Source: Methanobacterium spitsbergense (lineage in GTDB: Archaea; Methanobacteriota; Methanobacteria; Methanobacteriales; Methanobacteriaceae). Taken from it: DNA of 64,000 bases. The DNA is taken from the NCBI RefSeq assembly GCF_019931065.1, contig NZ_JAIOUQ010000004.1, forward strand, positions 1 to 64,000. Direction: 5' to 3'. The translations under genes were made by a program, and so were the position numbers. The notes beneath the pieces were generated by a model, which was given only the letters and a program-made list of their open reading frames with translations, searched no databases and was not told the DNA's origin. Shown here piece by piece: positions 46,945 through 57,370 of this stretch (position 1 is its first letter; every line of letters begins with the position of its first letter).

Positions 46945-47748
46945 TTATTTTTTTAGTTTCAGTATTCTTTCACGAATACCATTGAAAACGCTTACAATGC
47001 TGTCAATAAATAATCCTGCAAGTCCGGTTATCATTCCCAGGAAACCGCAGAATAATACAACATTTGATTTGTTTGGTAGTATATCCTTTAATGCCTGGAC
47101 ATTTTTTTCTGTGGGTCCATTTACATCTGTAATTACCACATCTCCCTGTGGAATTTGTGCTATTACTTTATCAAGCTTTGGTGCATCAACATTCAACGTT
47201 ACTCGTACAATACTGTATCTTATAGTTCCACCACTTACATACAGCATCCATTTTTCCAGGTTATTTATTACCTCTTGGGGATCTGTATTATTTTTTACCT
47301 GAATTATCATGGTGTCGTTTGTTGGTATCTGTACTGAAGTTATATTTTCGTTAATTTCAGGTATTCTATTTAGAAAAGTGCTTTTCCAGTCATCCGAAAT
47401 ATAGCTTGTTTTCAGGGTTATTCCATTACTCTGAACACTTTGAACACCATCAATTTTTTTGGTATTTTCAATGAAGTCAGTTACATTTAATTCAGTTGAA
47501 ACATTTAATCCAATAACATCGGTACCTGTGGTTGTAACCATATACACCGACCGTGCCATATCAGGAATATCGTCAAATACTGGGGCTATAAAAAAAGCTC
47601 CACCTACCGCACCGACAGTAAATCCTAAAGCAATTACAAATAAAAGATTTTTTTTACCAATTAAAGGTGTTAGAAGAGCTGTTGAAAATATAAAGACTAA
47701 TACCAATATAAATAGTCCTATCATTAATATAACTGCAAGTGGTTCCAT
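46945..47748 (-). CDS. Membrane protein with exported domain, end of the adhesin operon
   Basis: Two N-terminal membrane helices (about 4-28 and 34-57) are followed by about 165 residues that probably lie outside the cell. These contain two related alpha/beta halves (VYMVTTTGTDVIGLNVSTEL, IRYSIVRVTLNVDAPKLDKV). A third helix lies near 230-255 with a basic tail. I do not recognise the family. The same strand and short spacing (78 bases) to the PepSY-like gene at 47827 suggest a place in the pilin/adhesin operon. The ribosome binding site is weak. Confidence 0.65.
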   Translation of the reverse strand: MEPLAVILMIGLFILVLVFIFSTALLTPLIGKKNLLFVIALGFTVGAVGGAFFIAPVFDDIPDMARSVYMVTTTGTDVIGLNVSTELNVTDFIENTKKIDGVQSVQSNGITLKTSYISDDWKSTFLNRIPEINENITSVQIPTNDTMIIQVKNNTDPQEVINNLEKWMLYVSGGTIRYSIVRVTLNVDAPKLDKVIAQIPQGDVVITDVNGPTEKNVQALKDILPNKSNVVLFCGFLGMITGLAGLFIDSIVSVFNGIRERILKLKK

Positions 47749-47826
47749 GTTTTAATCTCTGATTTTATCGCTAATAATGTTTGTCAATTGATATTATGAT
47801 AGAGTTATATATATTTAAAAGTTCTG

Positions 47827-48243
47827 TCAGGTAGGTTGAAGAATGTTACCTGACTTAGCATCTACAAAAACGGTTTTAGAAATTGCTTTATTTGTGATGG
47901 TTACAACCCATACTGGAAATGATGTTTCATTAATTTTAACATTACCCTGTGTTACAGAACCAGCTGAAAAACCTTGGTTAGCATTTATTGCAATAGTTTT
48001 CGCTTGTTCAGCTGTTATAATATATGTTCCGTTGGTAGTTGAGTTATTGTTAGAAGTAGAATTATTTGATGAGGGCATTGCATATGGTACTGGAACCATT
48101 TGTGCGGGTGTTGTTTGATTCTGTGTTATATTTGATGTTGGAGTACCTGTAAATGGTGCGAAATAAGCATATCCAATTATAATAAAAATTATAATACCCA
48201 CACCCAATAGTGCCTTTTTTTCCCAGCCTTCTTTTAAATCCAT
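47827..48243 (-). CDS. Membrane-anchored PepSY-like protein
   Basis: A single membrane helix (ALLGVGIIIFIIIGYAYF) near the N-terminus is followed by a Ser/Asn/Thr-rich linker and a PepSY-like domain (ITAEQAKTIAINANQ to VFVDAKSGNILQPT). It has the same layout as the protein at 26551, so the two are paralogues in architecture. ATG 48243 is used; GTG 48252 is possible. It follows the pilin-like gene 48283 closely and may modulate a peptidase or processing in the surface system. Confidence 0.7.
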   Translation of the reverse strand: MDLKEGWEKKALLGVGIIIFIIIGYAYFAPFTGTPTSNITQNQTTPAQMVPVPYAMPSSNNSTSNNNSTTNGTYIITAEQAKTIAINANQGFSAGSVTQGNVKINETSFPVWVVTITNKAISKTVFVDAKSGNILQPT

Positions 48244-48282
48244 TTTAAACACTTGTATATCTTCTAAATTAATTCTTTGATG

Positions 48283-48717
48283 TTATGATATTTGGACCGT
48301 ACCATTAACATTCTGTACATGATAAACATTATTATTGTTGAGTGTAGTTGTTCCATTGATATTTTTTGGAATTAATTTAATATTTACGCTACTAGCACCA
48401 GTTACCATTGTAACAACATTACTGCCAGATATAGAATTAATTGTTGCTGTGAATGCAAAAGAATTTGAATTGGTTGAAAGTGCAGTGTTCATAGTTCTAA
48501 GATCCATGTCAATTGAATAGCCATTCCCATTTATATATACTGTGTTTATGGTTTCAGCTATTTTTTCACCAATTATTCTTGCGCCTCCAACATCTCCTGC
48601 CTGACTTTGATCCATTGTGCCGCTGATTAGGCTGACCAATCCTCCTATAATGATCAAAACTATTAGGGTAATGAAAATAAATTCTGCACTTGCTTGTCCT
48701 TTATTGTCAAAATACAT
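48283..48717 (-). CDS. Class III signal peptide pilin-like protein
   Basis: The N-terminus MYFDNKGQASAEFIFITLIV is a class III signal with the KGQ cleavage site and QxSxE motif. The mature protein has one hydrophobic helix and about 110 Asn/Thr-rich residues, fitting an archaeal pilin or minor pilin. Only four bases separate it from the upstream gene, so it belongs to the leftward operon 52808-48283. A gtgata box lies just before the start. The peptidase at 41553 is the probable processing enzyme. Confidence 0.85.
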   Translation of the reverse strand: MYFDNKGQASAEFIFITLIVLIIIGGLVSLISGTMDQSQAGDVGGARIIGEKIAETINTVYINGNGYSIDMDLRTMNTALSTNSNSFAFTATINSISGSNVVTMVTGASSVNIKLIPKNINGTTTLNNNNVYHVQNVNGTVQIS

Positions 48718-48721
48718 TTTA

Positions 48722-49792
48722 TCACGTTAATGCATATGGGCTGTTTGTAAGCCCTAATATTATTTTGTAAGGGTTAGAAAGATATACAATCGGGCCGTTT
48801 GGTGTTCCAGTGGAATCTGGTTGCCTAATGGCTGTTATTGTATTGTGATTTTTGGTTGTTATAGTATATCCAGCAACTCCTGCAAAGTATTCATGGTCAA
48901 GGAAAGAAATAGCATCTGTCCCATGATCTTCATTTAACGGATCTCCAAGTACAAATGTGCTCATTTTTGTATATGGCGGACTTAGTGATGTGCTAATTGT
49001 TTTATTTTCAAGCCGGTCAAAGAATGAAAGCCCTTGAGTGTCAAGGAAGTAGTATGGTCTTGGATATATTTTACTGGGATTATCTGTTCCATTCATAGCA
49101 TCCCAAAGATGGAAAATTTTATCCTGTTCAACTCCTGCATCTGCAAAGTGATAATTTGGATTACCCGCAAAAGTTGTGTAATACTGATATTTATAAATAA
49201 CAGAAGTAGTTCTTTCTTTACTGTTTATCCATATATATGGGTCTTCTATTCCCTCTATAGAAACATAAACCTTAATTGGAGGAGTTAAACCAGAATATGA
49301 CTGATTTGTTTGATCAATCCTTATAGGTATACCTCCCCTCACATTTACATAGAATCCAAATGGATCCTCTTGAGTAATACTAACATCGCTAGAAGTGAAC
49401 ACTTGAGTTGTATAATTGTTTATTGAAATATTGTTAATATATATACTTCTTCCAGTCTGGGTTTCAAGAGCTTTACATGCTGACAATACATGTTCATTCA
49501 ATGAAGAAACTACTTGATCCCTAATATAAGATTTGCTATCTGTCAAATAACTTCTATCATCAATCACTTTCCTTGTAGCATTATATGCTCCATTACGACC
49601 TGCATCTGCAGCACCCTCTCGTATTGCAGTATAAACATTGGTTGCAGCTGAAAATGTAACATCTCCTCCTATTGCTATAGTTGAAATTGTGTTCAGCTCG
49701 TTTACAATGTTACCCATAGCCAATGCTACCACAATAACAGGAATGAACAACAAGAATGCCAATGGTGTGAAAGCGTATCCTTTATTATCCAT
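48722..49792 (-). CDS. Secreted pilus/adhesin-like protein with pilin-type N-terminus
   Basis: The 356-residue protein starts MDNKGYAFTPLAFLLFIPVI, a short charged KG motif before a hydrophobic helix, as in archaeal pilin-like proteins but without the QxSxE core. The exported part is rich in Asn, Tyr, Thr and Ile with no cysteine-rich or enzymatic motif. It may be a minor pilin or tip protein. An aggagaa box precedes it, and the neighbours on both sides in the operon carry similar N-termini. Confidence 0.75.
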   Translation of the reverse strand: MDNKGYAFTPLAFLLFIPVIVVALAMGNIVNELNTISTIAIGGDVTFSAATNVYTAIREGAADAGRNGAYNATRKVIDDRSYLTDSKSYIRDQVVSSLNEHVLSACKALETQTGRSIYINNISINNYTTQVFTSSDVSITQEDPFGFYVNVRGGIPIRIDQTNQSYSGLTPPIKVYVSIEGIEDPYIWINSKERTTSVIYKYQYYTTFAGNPNYHFADAGVEQDKIFHLWDAMNGTDNPSKIYPRPYYFLDTQGLSFFDRLENKTISTSLSPPYTKMSTFVLGDPLNEDHGTDAISFLDHEYFAGVAGYTITTKNHNTITAIRQPDSTGTPNGPIVYLSNPYKIILGLTNSPYALT

Positions 49793-49807
49793 ATTATATT
49801 TCTCCTA

Positions 49808-51880
49808 TTATTTCCATAAATCCAACCTTACAGGTATAGCATTAGGCAAATTACCTGTATACATTGCTTCTGATTTAATATAACTAGGGTTCGGTGTAAT
49901 TCCTGACTGAGTTAACAGTGCAATAAGATTCTCCCTTGCTTGGTTTTCTGCATCTTGAGCTGATGATGAAAATGATGTGGTCCAAACATTTTGAAGGAAT
50001 TTGGGATAGACAACAGATACTCTAGTTCCAGAAAATAATGCAGCATTTGCATTGTTATCTCCTGATTCCCAATTATTAGCAGGTCCGGTAATAGTTACTC
50101 TTAAGTTATATGTACCTGTTTTTAGACCACCAGTACCATTGGTAATTACACGACCCCCTGTAGCTTTTGCATCCAAGGCTGCAAGATCAAGAACAAATGG
50201 AACAGTATCACTATCATATAAAATATTATTGTTATTATAATCGACTCTAATATGTCTAGTTGTAGTACTTGCACCAAAAAATAAAAAGGCTTGTTGTGCT
50301 TCAGCACCTATAGTAAATTGTTTTACTTGACTATAGGCATTATTAGAACTTTGATGACTATTAAAAGCAAAATTTTCCCATTTAATAGGTAATTTACTGT
50401 AAGAAGTAACAGCATAACAGTTAGTTAAGCCTACAAAATCGTAATCATTACCCGGAGCTTGATCCCATACAGTAACCCGTACTTTATTATTACCATTCCT
50501 CAAGTAGTCTTTAATATATATAATTCCGGGATTGTTACCGTAACCATCACCGACATCACTATAATCAACACCATTCAAATCAAAAGAGTTAAATGCAACA
50601 TTCCAATTTGTTCCATTCCAGACTTCAACAAGTGTGTCGTCAACTCCACCATAGGCATTTACAACCAAATAACTGTCAAATATTCTGGCTCCTGAAGGTA
50701 TGTTAATATCAACTACTTGACTTACAGCACACCCACTGGTTTGGCCCGGAATATTTGTTAAAACAAACGGAACACCATCAGAATAGATATTATTCTTTCC
50801 TAAGAAATCAGACCATCTTATACTTCTTAAATTATTAAAAAATGTACGCTGCCCTGTATTTAAATCATATGAAAATCCATACTCATTATTTCCACCATTA
50901 CCATCTAAATTTTGTGCTGTGGGTACTGCAACCCCTGCAGCATCTGTTAAATTATTAACATCTGTAAGTATTCCAACAGGAACTTTAAGCGTTGTTGTAT
51001 ATGATGCAAGCATCGAAAACCAAGGCATATCACTCTGACTATTTAAACCAGGATCTAAAAAATTTACATAAAAATTATTATTTCCAGTTTTCAACTCAGA
51101 AGAAGTTAAATTTCCCTGATAATTATACATGGTTTCATAACTTCCAGGTCGTAAATTTAAAAATGTGAAACTTGTATTAGATATGACATGGTTTAAATTG
51201 TTTACCTTCACATTCGCACTGTAAGATGGATTTCTATGATATCGATCATTATTATGATTACTTGAACCTAATAAAAACTTTCCACCAAGTATTGTGGTAT
51301 TTTCAGGTATTGAAAATGGTATATTGGATGCAGTACTCCCACTACCCCAAAATGGTCGATTTTCTAGACCATAACTTTGCCAAGGTTGGAAATTACTTAA
51401 CCAATTGTGGAAGTTCCAAACTGTAGTTGTAACGTTTTGTTGTTTATCTTCGTAAGTAACTTCTTCAAGTTTATAATAAGCCCTTCCAACCCAACCCTCT
51501 TGAGGTCCTGAAATTACCTTGACCTTGGTTACTGAATCATAAGCTGTGCTTCTTCCGGTCCGTATATCCTGAACAGCAGGATTGGATCCTAATGTCATTT
51601 GATATGTAACATCAGAAGGCATAAGTGTATTTAATGAGTCCGTAATAAGTTGTGAAGCATTATCAGGATATCCGTTTGCATATAATACAGCTGCTGTTCT
51701 TAATGTTCCGTCCTGTTCCATAACATTTAGTGCGCTGTCTGCCAGTGCTTCTAAATGTTGATGATCTTCCCCATTGTAAATAGGTAAAATTTGGTAGGTT
51801 ACAATTGAAGCTGTAAATACTATAACCACAATTAAAGCCAGAGTTGCATCTGTTGTAAAGAGAAAACCTTTATCATCCAT
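49808..51880 (-). CDS. Large secreted adhesin-like protein with pilin-type N-terminus
   Basis: At 690 residues this is the largest product of the operon. It begins MDDKGFLFTTDATLALIVVI, again a KG motif followed by a hydrophobic helix. The exported region is Asn/Tyr/Gly-rich and appears built of beta-sandwich units. Two segments share a pattern: an NNNIYSDGVPFVL segment near 365-380 and an NNNILYDSDTVPFVLD segment near 560-580. No protease or cohesin motif is recognised. I infer a filament tip or surface adhesin. A ggtgatg box precedes the ATG, 20 bases after the upstream gene. Confidence 0.75.
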   Translation of the reverse strand: MDDKGFLFTTDATLALIVVIVFTASIVTYQILPIYNGEDHQHLEALADSALNVMEQDGTLRTAAVLYANGYPDNASQLITDSLNTLMPSDVTYQMTLGSNPAVQDIRTGRSTAYDSVTKVKVISGPQEGWVGRAYYKLEEVTYEDKQQNVTTTVWNFHNWLSNFQPWQSYGLENRPFWGSGSTASNIPFSIPENTTILGGKFLLGSSNHNNDRYHRNPSYSANVKVNNLNHVISNTSFTFLNLRPGSYETMYNYQGNLTSSELKTGNNNFYVNFLDPGLNSQSDMPWFSMLASYTTTLKVPVGILTDVNNLTDAAGVAVPTAQNLDGNGGNNEYGFSYDLNTGQRTFFNNLRSIRWSDFLGKNNIYSDGVPFVLTNIPGQTSGCAVSQVVDINIPSGARIFDSYLVVNAYGGVDDTLVEVWNGTNWNVAFNSFDLNGVDYSDVGDGYGNNPGIIYIKDYLRNGNNKVRVTVWDQAPGNDYDFVGLTNCYAVTSYSKLPIKWENFAFNSHQSSNNAYSQVKQFTIGAEAQQAFLFFGASTTTRHIRVDYNNNNILYDSDTVPFVLDLAALDAKATGGRVITNGTGGLKTGTYNLRVTITGPANNWESGDNNANAALFSGTRVSVVYPKFLQNVWTTSFSSSAQDAENQARENLIALLTQSGITPNPSYIKSEAMYTGNLPNAIPVRLDLWK

Positions 51881-51899
51881 TTATAATCATCACCTTAAA

Positions 51900-52808
51900 T
51901 CATGCTCCCCTGTTCCATACAAACAATTCTGCCCTAACTTTTTTTGGAATTATTGTATCAACATTGATATTCTCAGGTGCGGTGCCCTTAGGAACTTGTA
52001 TTATATAAATATCTAATGTGTCACCAGGGTTACTGTTACCCCTTACTGTAATAATATTATCTTGTAGTGTTGCACCATCCTTCAATGCACTTGGATCTAT
52101 TTTTTTGGTAATGTTGACAAATCTTGTAGCTTGCCCTCTAAAGTCATGTTGATCAACTACATCATTACCATTTATATTAACATCTGCTGAATTGTATCCC
52201 TGGTTAACTATTAAAACATAATAATCAAATGTCGCTAAATAGAATTGATCGGTTGGAAATGGGTTTGGTGGGGATGTGTATGTAATGGGTGTTCCTGTAA
52301 ACCTTCTTAGATCCTTTGCACTAGAAACAACGAGTGATTCTGTATAAATTGCAACTCTTTCAACTCTAACAACATCATTCGCAGAAGTATAACTGTTATT
52401 TCCAAGAGATTTAATGATCTGATTGTTATCAATACGAGTAACTTTAAAGTAATAGTTATAACCACCAACAAGAGTTTGAACATTATCTTGGCTGAGAGCT
52501 GCAAGTTTACCAGTGGATAATGTACCTTCTTGGGGACCATTTTTAGTATCATAAATAGCGAGACCTGTAACATTTGCATTTCCTGTTACTTCCCAGTTAG
52601 TAGGTTCTCCTGAAGTTTCAAGAAGTGTATTCAGAGTGTCAAAGGCAGACCTATCCATTGATCCACGAAAAACAGTATCTTCCATTTGATACATTAGATT
52701 ATCCATATCTGCTGTTACAAAACCAAGTATTAATGTAAGTGGAATTATAGCCAATAAAAGATCAAGAGATAATGCAAACCCCCTTGAATCACGAGATAAA
52801 AATCCCAT
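51900..52808 (-). CDS. Secreted pilin-like protein, first gene of the adhesin operon
   Basis: The 302-residue protein starts MGFLSRDSRGFALSLDLLLA with the RG motif before a hydrophobic helix (about 12-32). The exported part contains STDE-poor, Asn/Thr-rich beta segments and a conserved-looking NINGNDVVDQHDFRG stretch. It opens the leftward operon; a TATA box TATTTATATA at 52864-52873 and a ggggaggg ribosome binding site lie upstream. Family unknown; I infer a pilus-associated role from N-terminus and neighbours. Confidence 0.75.
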   Translation of the reverse strand: MGFLSRDSRGFALSLDLLLAIIPLTLILGFVTADMDNLMYQMEDTVFRGSMDRSAFDTLNTLLETSGEPTNWEVTGNANVTGLAIYDTKNGPQEGTLSTGKLAALSQDNVQTLVGGYNYYFKVTRIDNNQIIKSLGNNSYTSANDVVRVERVAIYTESLVVSSAKDLRRFTGTPITYTSPPNPFPTDQFYLATFDYYVLIVNQGYNSADVNINGNDVVDQHDFRGQATRFVNITKKIDPSALKDGATLQDNIITVRGNSNPGDTLDIYIIQVPKGTAPENINVDTIIPKKVRAELFVWNRGA

Positions 52809-53131
52809 TTTCCCTCCCCATTATATCAGATTTATTAATATGATATTTACTATATCACAATTATATTTATATACCTTTGTGAGATACCTATCCAAATATT
52901 TTATTATGCTATATATTAATAGTAAATATGTAGTTAACTTTGAAATTATTCAAAAAAAATCATAAATCAATTAATTCTCTCCGATATACTTGTTATAAAC
53001 TCCCTGGGATATGTAAATATGAAGACTTCAAAGAAATAATAACAAAAAATATACCATATTAAATCCATTGGATAAATAGATAGAAATAATTAATTTAGAA
53101 TAAATTGATAATATGGAATGAGAAGATTAAC
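52809..53131. promoter_or_regulatory. Divergent promoter region between adhesin operon and pilin gene
   Basis: This 323-base AT-rich stretch separates divergent genes. A good TATA box with a purine-rich upstream element for the leftward operon lies at 52864-52873. The rightward promoter is less clear. No palindromic sulfur-type operator is present. Confidence 0.5.
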
Positions 53132-53539
53132 ATGGACCAGCGAGCACAAATATCTGTTGAGTACATTTTATTAGTTGCAATTGTAATGTTAATTGTAATA
53201 GTATTTGCAGTGATAATTACCGATCAAAATGAACAAAACAATGTTGCCAGTGCTGCTCAACTAGGGGCTACAAATGCTACAGCTAATCTCATATTTACCA
53301 ATACTGGTCAATCTCCTGTAAAGGTGACCTCGGTTTCTATGACAAACGGTACCACTATAAACATGACAATACACTTTTCAAGATCTGTGACAGGTCAAGA
53401 GAGTGTGATTATTGATAGTATTACTAAATCTCTTAATTCTGCAGGATATACTAATACTAGTAAAACCACTAATAGTGTTACTTTAACAACGTCTACTGGT
53501 GTGAGCGTAAGGCATACATACTTTATAACACTCGCTTAA
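53132..53539 (+). CDS. Class III signal peptide pilin-like protein
   Basis: From ATG 53132 it begins [20 protein letters not shown], with class III cleavage expected before Gln and the QxSxE motif intact. The mature part has the usual hydrophobic helix and about 100 Thr/Ser/Asn-rich residues. It has a start 27 bases upstream in frame that would place extra residues before the signal; I reject it. It is divergent from the adhesin operon and completes a set of three class III proteins in the window. Confidence 0.82.
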   Translation: MDQRAQISVEYILLVAIVMLIVIVFAVIITDQNEQNNVASAAQLGATNATANLIFTNTGQSPVKVTSVSMTNGTTINMTIHFSRSVTGQESVIIDSITKSLNSAGYTNTSKTTNSVTLTTSTGVSVRHTYFITLA

Positions 53540-53595
53540 ATAGTAAATTTTATAACACGATAATTTTAATTGCTTGTATTATGGGGATGAATTTT

Positions 53596-53829
53596 ATGAA
53601 GGAAAATATTGAAGTAAATAAACCTGAAGATATTAGAAGAAATAATCCTAAAAAAAGAAATATAAATATTTGGGGTATTTACATCAGTTTGATTTTTATT
53701 ATACTTGGGGCAGTATGGTATGGAGTGAATGTGGGTTTGATCCCATTAACATTTATTCAACAACAAGCTGGACCAATTATTATAATACTTATAGGTTTGT
53801 TGATACTCTTAAAATCATTGAAGAGATAA
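53596..53829 (+). CDS. Small two-helix membrane protein (LiaF-TM-like)
   Basis: The 77-residue protein has a charged N-terminus and two membrane helices ([17 protein letters not shown], then [17 protein letters not shown]). The pattern resembles the LiaF/LiaI transmembrane region found in envelope-stress proteins. ATG 53596 follows a ggggatg box; the ATG at 53581 would overlap that box. It stands 57 bases after the pilin-like gene and may be co-transcribed. Confidence 0.65.
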   Translation: MKENIEVNKPEDIRRNNPKKRNINIWGIYISLIFIILGAVWYGVNVGLIPLTFIQQQAGPIIIILIGLLILLKSLKR

Positions 53830-53894
53830 ATTAAATTCACTATTATTTTATTTAACTTATATTTTTTAATTAATCAATTAAAGGAAGTAAAACT

Positions 53895-54920
53895 ATGAAG
53901 GATCTATTAAAAAAACTTGCAGATGCTCCTGGAGTCTCAGGATTTGAAGATGAAGTTAGAGATATAATGATCAACGAGCTTAAGGATAGTGTTGATAAAA
54001 TTGAAATTGATCAGCTTGGTAACTTGATTGCAACTCGCAATGGTAAACCAGATGGCAAAAAGATAATGCTTGCAGCCCACATGGATGAAATAGGGTTAAT
54101 GATCCGTTACATTGATAAAAATGGATTTATTAAATTTTCAAAAATTGGGGGAATTAATGATCAAATGCTTTTAAACCAGGAAGTAAGCATACACACTTCC
54201 AATGGTATCGTTACAGGAGTTATTGGTTCAAAACCACCTCATAGAATGAAAGAAGCTGAAAGGAAAAAGGTAATTGATTACGAGAATATGTTCATTGATA
54301 TTGGTGTTTCTGACAAGGAAGAAGCAGAGAATATAGTGAAACTAGGGGATCCAATAACAATCAAACAGGAGTTCACTGAACTTGGTAAACTATACAAAGG
54401 CAAGGCTCTAGATAACAGGATAGGATGTGCAGTTTTAGTCGAGGTTATGAAAAAAGCTGAGAGCGATGCAACCATATATGGTGTTGGAACTGTTCAAGAA
54501 GAAGTTGGACTAAAAGGTGCAAAGACTGCTGCATTTAAATTAAATCCAGACATGGCTCTGGCACTAGATGTTACAATAGCCGGAGATCATCCGGGAATAA
54601 AAGAAGAAGATGCTCCTGCAAAGACTGGTAAAGGTCCAGGAATAATACTAACAGATGCAAGTGGTAGGGGACTCATTACACATCCAAAAATTAAAGAACT
54701 TCTAATAAGTGTTGCAGATGAAGAGGAAATACCATACCAGCTGGAAGTAAGTGAAGGAGGAACAACAGATGCAACTGCAATCCACCTTACAAGAGAAGGT
54801 ATACCAACAGGAGTTATATCTCCACCAACACGTTACATCCATACACCTGTGAGTGTAGTTGCAATGGAAGACGTTGAAAATGCAGTAAAACTAATTTTAG
54901 CAGTTTTAGAAAGAATTTAA
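53895..54920 (+). CDS. M42 family aminopeptidase
   Basis: The 341 residues are a full co-catalytic metallo-aminopeptidase: the first metal ligand in [11 protein letters not shown], the bridging Asp in [12 protein letters not shown], the catalytic Glu pair in [11 protein letters not shown], the third in [12 protein letters not shown] and the last His in [11 protein letters not shown]. Such enzymes form large tetrahedral dodecamers that trim peptides in the cytoplasm. An aaggaag box precedes the ATG. The gene is monocistronic. Confidence 0.93.
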   Translation: MKDLLKKLADAPGVSGFEDEVRDIMINELKDSVDKIEIDQLGNLIATRNGKPDGKKIMLAAHMDEIGLMIRYIDKNGFIKFSKIGGINDQMLLNQEVSIHTSNGIVTGVIGSKPPHRMKEAERKKVIDYENMFIDIGVSDKEEAENIVKLGDPITIKQEFTELGKLYKGKALDNRIGCAVLVEVMKKAESDATIYGVGTVQEEVGLKGAKTAAFKLNPDMALALDVTIAGDHPGIKEEDAPAKTGKGPGIILTDASGRGLITHPKIKELLISVADEEEIPYQLEVSEGGTTDATAIHLTREGIPTGVISPPTRYIHTPVSVVAMEDVENAVKLILAVLERI

Positions 54921-55077
54921 TTATTTATTTAATTTCTTTCTTCAACTATTATTTTAATTAATATTTTTTATATAATTCTAATTTAATGATAAAGAGTGAA
55001 ATGTACATATAAATCAAAACACCCTGTACTATCTTTATTTTACTAAAATAGGATATATTAATTCTTTTTAATAATTT

Positions 55078-55767
55078 TTATATCATGATAATTCCATTTG
55101 AATTTATTTCATAACTAATAAACTGTGTTGGTGTTTTGGTACTTCTCATCTTAACTATATCCATAACACGTTCTCGGCGGCCAGTATATGGATTTTCACG
55201 TTTCATTAATTTTAATGCACCATAAACAGAGAATAGAGCTATTTCATTAAACTCGCTTGAAGTTGCACTGTCAAGTACTACAAGTGCTGTGATGTTCCGT
55301 TTTTTAAGTTCGTAAATCAAGAGGTCAAAACGGTCTCTGAATTCATATGGTGTTAATTTAGCTGTGTAACTACCTATGTTATCAATGATAACTGTTTGAG
55401 TATCTTCAGGAAGTTCATTGATAAATTTTGAGAAGTTACCCTTCATAGCACCTATATCTATGCTCATCTCAGCTTCTGTAACTTTTGCCCTTATACCTGC
55501 AAGTTCAGTGAAACTTAAGATATTATTATCTGTAAATGTTTTCAGATCCCAATTAAATGATTCTCCCTGTGTATAAAGGTCTGATGCATCTTCTTCAGTT
55601 GTTATGTAAACAGTTTTAAATCCTTGTTTACAGCTGCTCTTTGCAAACTGAAGAGCAAAAATTGTCTTACCCGAACCTGCATCCCCTGTCACAAGCATTG
55701 ATCTCCCAATTGGAAAACCACCAGTTATATCGTCAATTCCATCTATCCCACTTTTTAACCTTTCCAA
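55078..55767 (-). CDS. KaiC-like RecA-fold ATPase
   Basis: The 229-residue single-domain protein has Walker [16 protein letters not shown] near residue 30 and Walker [11 protein letters not shown] near 128, with the [20 protein letters not shown] opening typical of KaiC/GvpD-type ATPases. Archaeal single-domain KaiC-like proteins often act in signalling. The start is TTG 55767, with ggaggg seven bases upstream; no ATG fits. The REC-PAS gene on the same strand lies about 90 bases upstream, so the pair may form one signalling unit. Confidence 0.85.
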   Translation of the reverse strand: MERLKSGIDGIDDITGGFPIGRSMLVTGDAGSGKTIFALQFAKSSCKQGFKTVYITTEEDASDLYTQGESFNWDLKTFTDNNILSFTELAGIRAKVTEAEMSIDIGAMKGNFSKFINELPEDTQTVIIDNIGSYTAKLTPYEFRDRFDLLIYELKKRNITALVVLDSATSSEFNEIALFSVYGALKLMKRENPYTGRRERVMDIVKMRSTKTPTQFISYEINSNGIIMI

Positions 55768-55858
55768 GAATAACCCTCCCTTAAACGTTAGATTATTAAT
55801 AATCTTAATATCTATTAAATTTAATCTATTTTAAGTGTTATAATAATTTATAATTCTA

Positions 55859-57124
55859 TTAACCCTTTTGATCCATTGAAAATTTAAATTCAAAGTCACA
55901 ATTACTTCCTCCGTCTGCCATGCATGTTGTTTGTTCAACACTGCCCCTAATAGAAGTCCATGTGAAACTTCTTATTACCATTGCACGGCATATCAGGCAG
56001 AACATTGGACTTGATCCTGCTTCTGTTAGCCATGGACAGTTTTTGAATTTGAAATAACTTTTATCCTTTTCAACAGTTTTCTCGGTGCTTATACCCAGGT
56101 TAAATAAGAAATCAGCCAGCCAATCAATGTAGCAGTTGAATAATATGTCATTGGTTACAGAATTTCCAGTACATTTGATAAATTCTTCATCAAATTTGGG
56201 TTTCATATTTTTTTCAAAACTGTCTGCAAAACTCTTTGCAATATTATTCCTCACTTGTGGAGGTATGCTTGAGGCGAAAACAGGCAATGCACTTACAACA
56301 AAACTTGATAGTTCTCCTCTTGCTTTTTCCTTTAAAAGTTCTTCCCTTTCTTTTTCTGCCTTTCTTCTTTCGGTAATATCTCTAAAAACAAGTGCTACAC
56401 CTATTATATTTCCTGCTTTATCCCTTATGGGTGCAGTGCTGTCGTCAATTGGAACCTTTTTATTATCTTTGGTTAATAGAATTGTTGGTTCTTTAAGATC
56501 TATTATTTGGTTGCTGTCAATTACTTTGCTAACAGGATTATCAATTGGTGCTCCACTTCCTTCTTTGGTGATATTGAAAACTTCGTTGAGATTTTTTCCC
56601 ATTGCTTCGCCTTCTCCCCATCCTGTGATATCCATTGAAACAGGGTTCATGAACTTGATCTTACCATTTTCATCTGTTGCAATTACTGCATCACCAATAC
56701 TTTCAAGGGTGGTTGAAAGCCATTTTTCACTTTCTTTAAGTTTACTTTCCATTTTATGTTTGTAAAGCGCTACCTCAACTGCACTGTGAAGTTCTCTATC
56801 TTCGAATGGTTTGATTATATATCCAAATGGCTCTGTTACCTTGGCTCTTTTCAATGTTTTTTCGTCAGAATATGCTGTTAAATACACAACTGGAATATCT
56901 AAACTGTCTCGTATTTTTTGAGCAGCTTCTACTCCATCCATATCTCCTTTAAGTACAATATCCATAAGCACAAGATCTGGCAGAGTTTCTGCTGCTTTTT
57001 GAATGGCACCTTCTCCAGATGGGGTTATTCCTGTAACTGAATAACCAAGACCTTCGGCCCGGTGTTTAATATCCATTGCAACAATGCTTTCATCTTCAAC
57101 AACGAGAATTTTTACATTCGACAT
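55859..57124 (-). CDS. REC-PAS signalling protein with methanogen output domain
   Basis: Residues 1-120 are a response-regulator receiver ([15 protein letters not shown], phospho-Asp in [14 protein letters not shown], and [12 protein letters not shown]). Residues 130-255 are a PAS domain ([20 protein letters not shown]). A short coiled coil leads to a 150-residue C-terminal domain with cysteines in [24 protein letters not shown] and SNCDFEF. That domain matches what is called methanogen output domain 1. There is no histidine kinase domain, so its input kinase is elsewhere. An aaaggtaat box precedes the ATG. Confidence 0.87.
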   Translation of the reverse strand: MSNVKILVVEDESIVAMDIKHRAEGLGYSVTGITPSGEGAIQKAAETLPDLVLMDIVLKGDMDGVEAAQKIRDSLDIPVVYLTAYSDEKTLKRAKVTEPFGYIIKPFEDRELHSAVEVALYKHKMESKLKESEKWLSTTLESIGDAVIATDENGKIKFMNPVSMDITGWGEGEAMGKNLNEVFNITKEGSGAPIDNPVSKVIDSNQIIDLKEPTILLTKDNKKVPIDDSTAPIRDKAGNIIGVALVFRDITERRKAEKEREELLKEKARGELSSFVVSALPVFASSIPPQVRNNIAKSFADSFEKNMKPKFDEEFIKCTGNSVTNDILFNCYIDWLADFLFNLGISTEKTVEKDKSYFKFKNCPWLTEAGSSPMFCLICRAMVIRSFTWTSIRGSVEQTTCMADGGSNCDFEFKFSMDQKG

Positions 57125-57370
57125 GATATTACCTTTCTTTTATATATATGCGATTAGCCCTGTTATTATCAAATAAATAGGATATAATAAATTTTTATAT
57201 TCTATTGATTCAATTGACAGTTTAATTTATTTAATTAACTTTTTATTGCTACAATCATTATTCTATGGTGTATACTTTGTCCAGTTCAATATTTATTCTA
57301 TCTACTATTTATTACTACACAATATATTTTTCCCCATTAATATATTAATATTGAAACAAGAACATTGTTT

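Noticed and set aside
47982..48118. Plus-strand frames opposite the adhesin operon (also around 49034 and 50052)
   Set aside because: Antisense shadows without ribosome binding sites; the minus-strand operon has consistent starts and short spacings.
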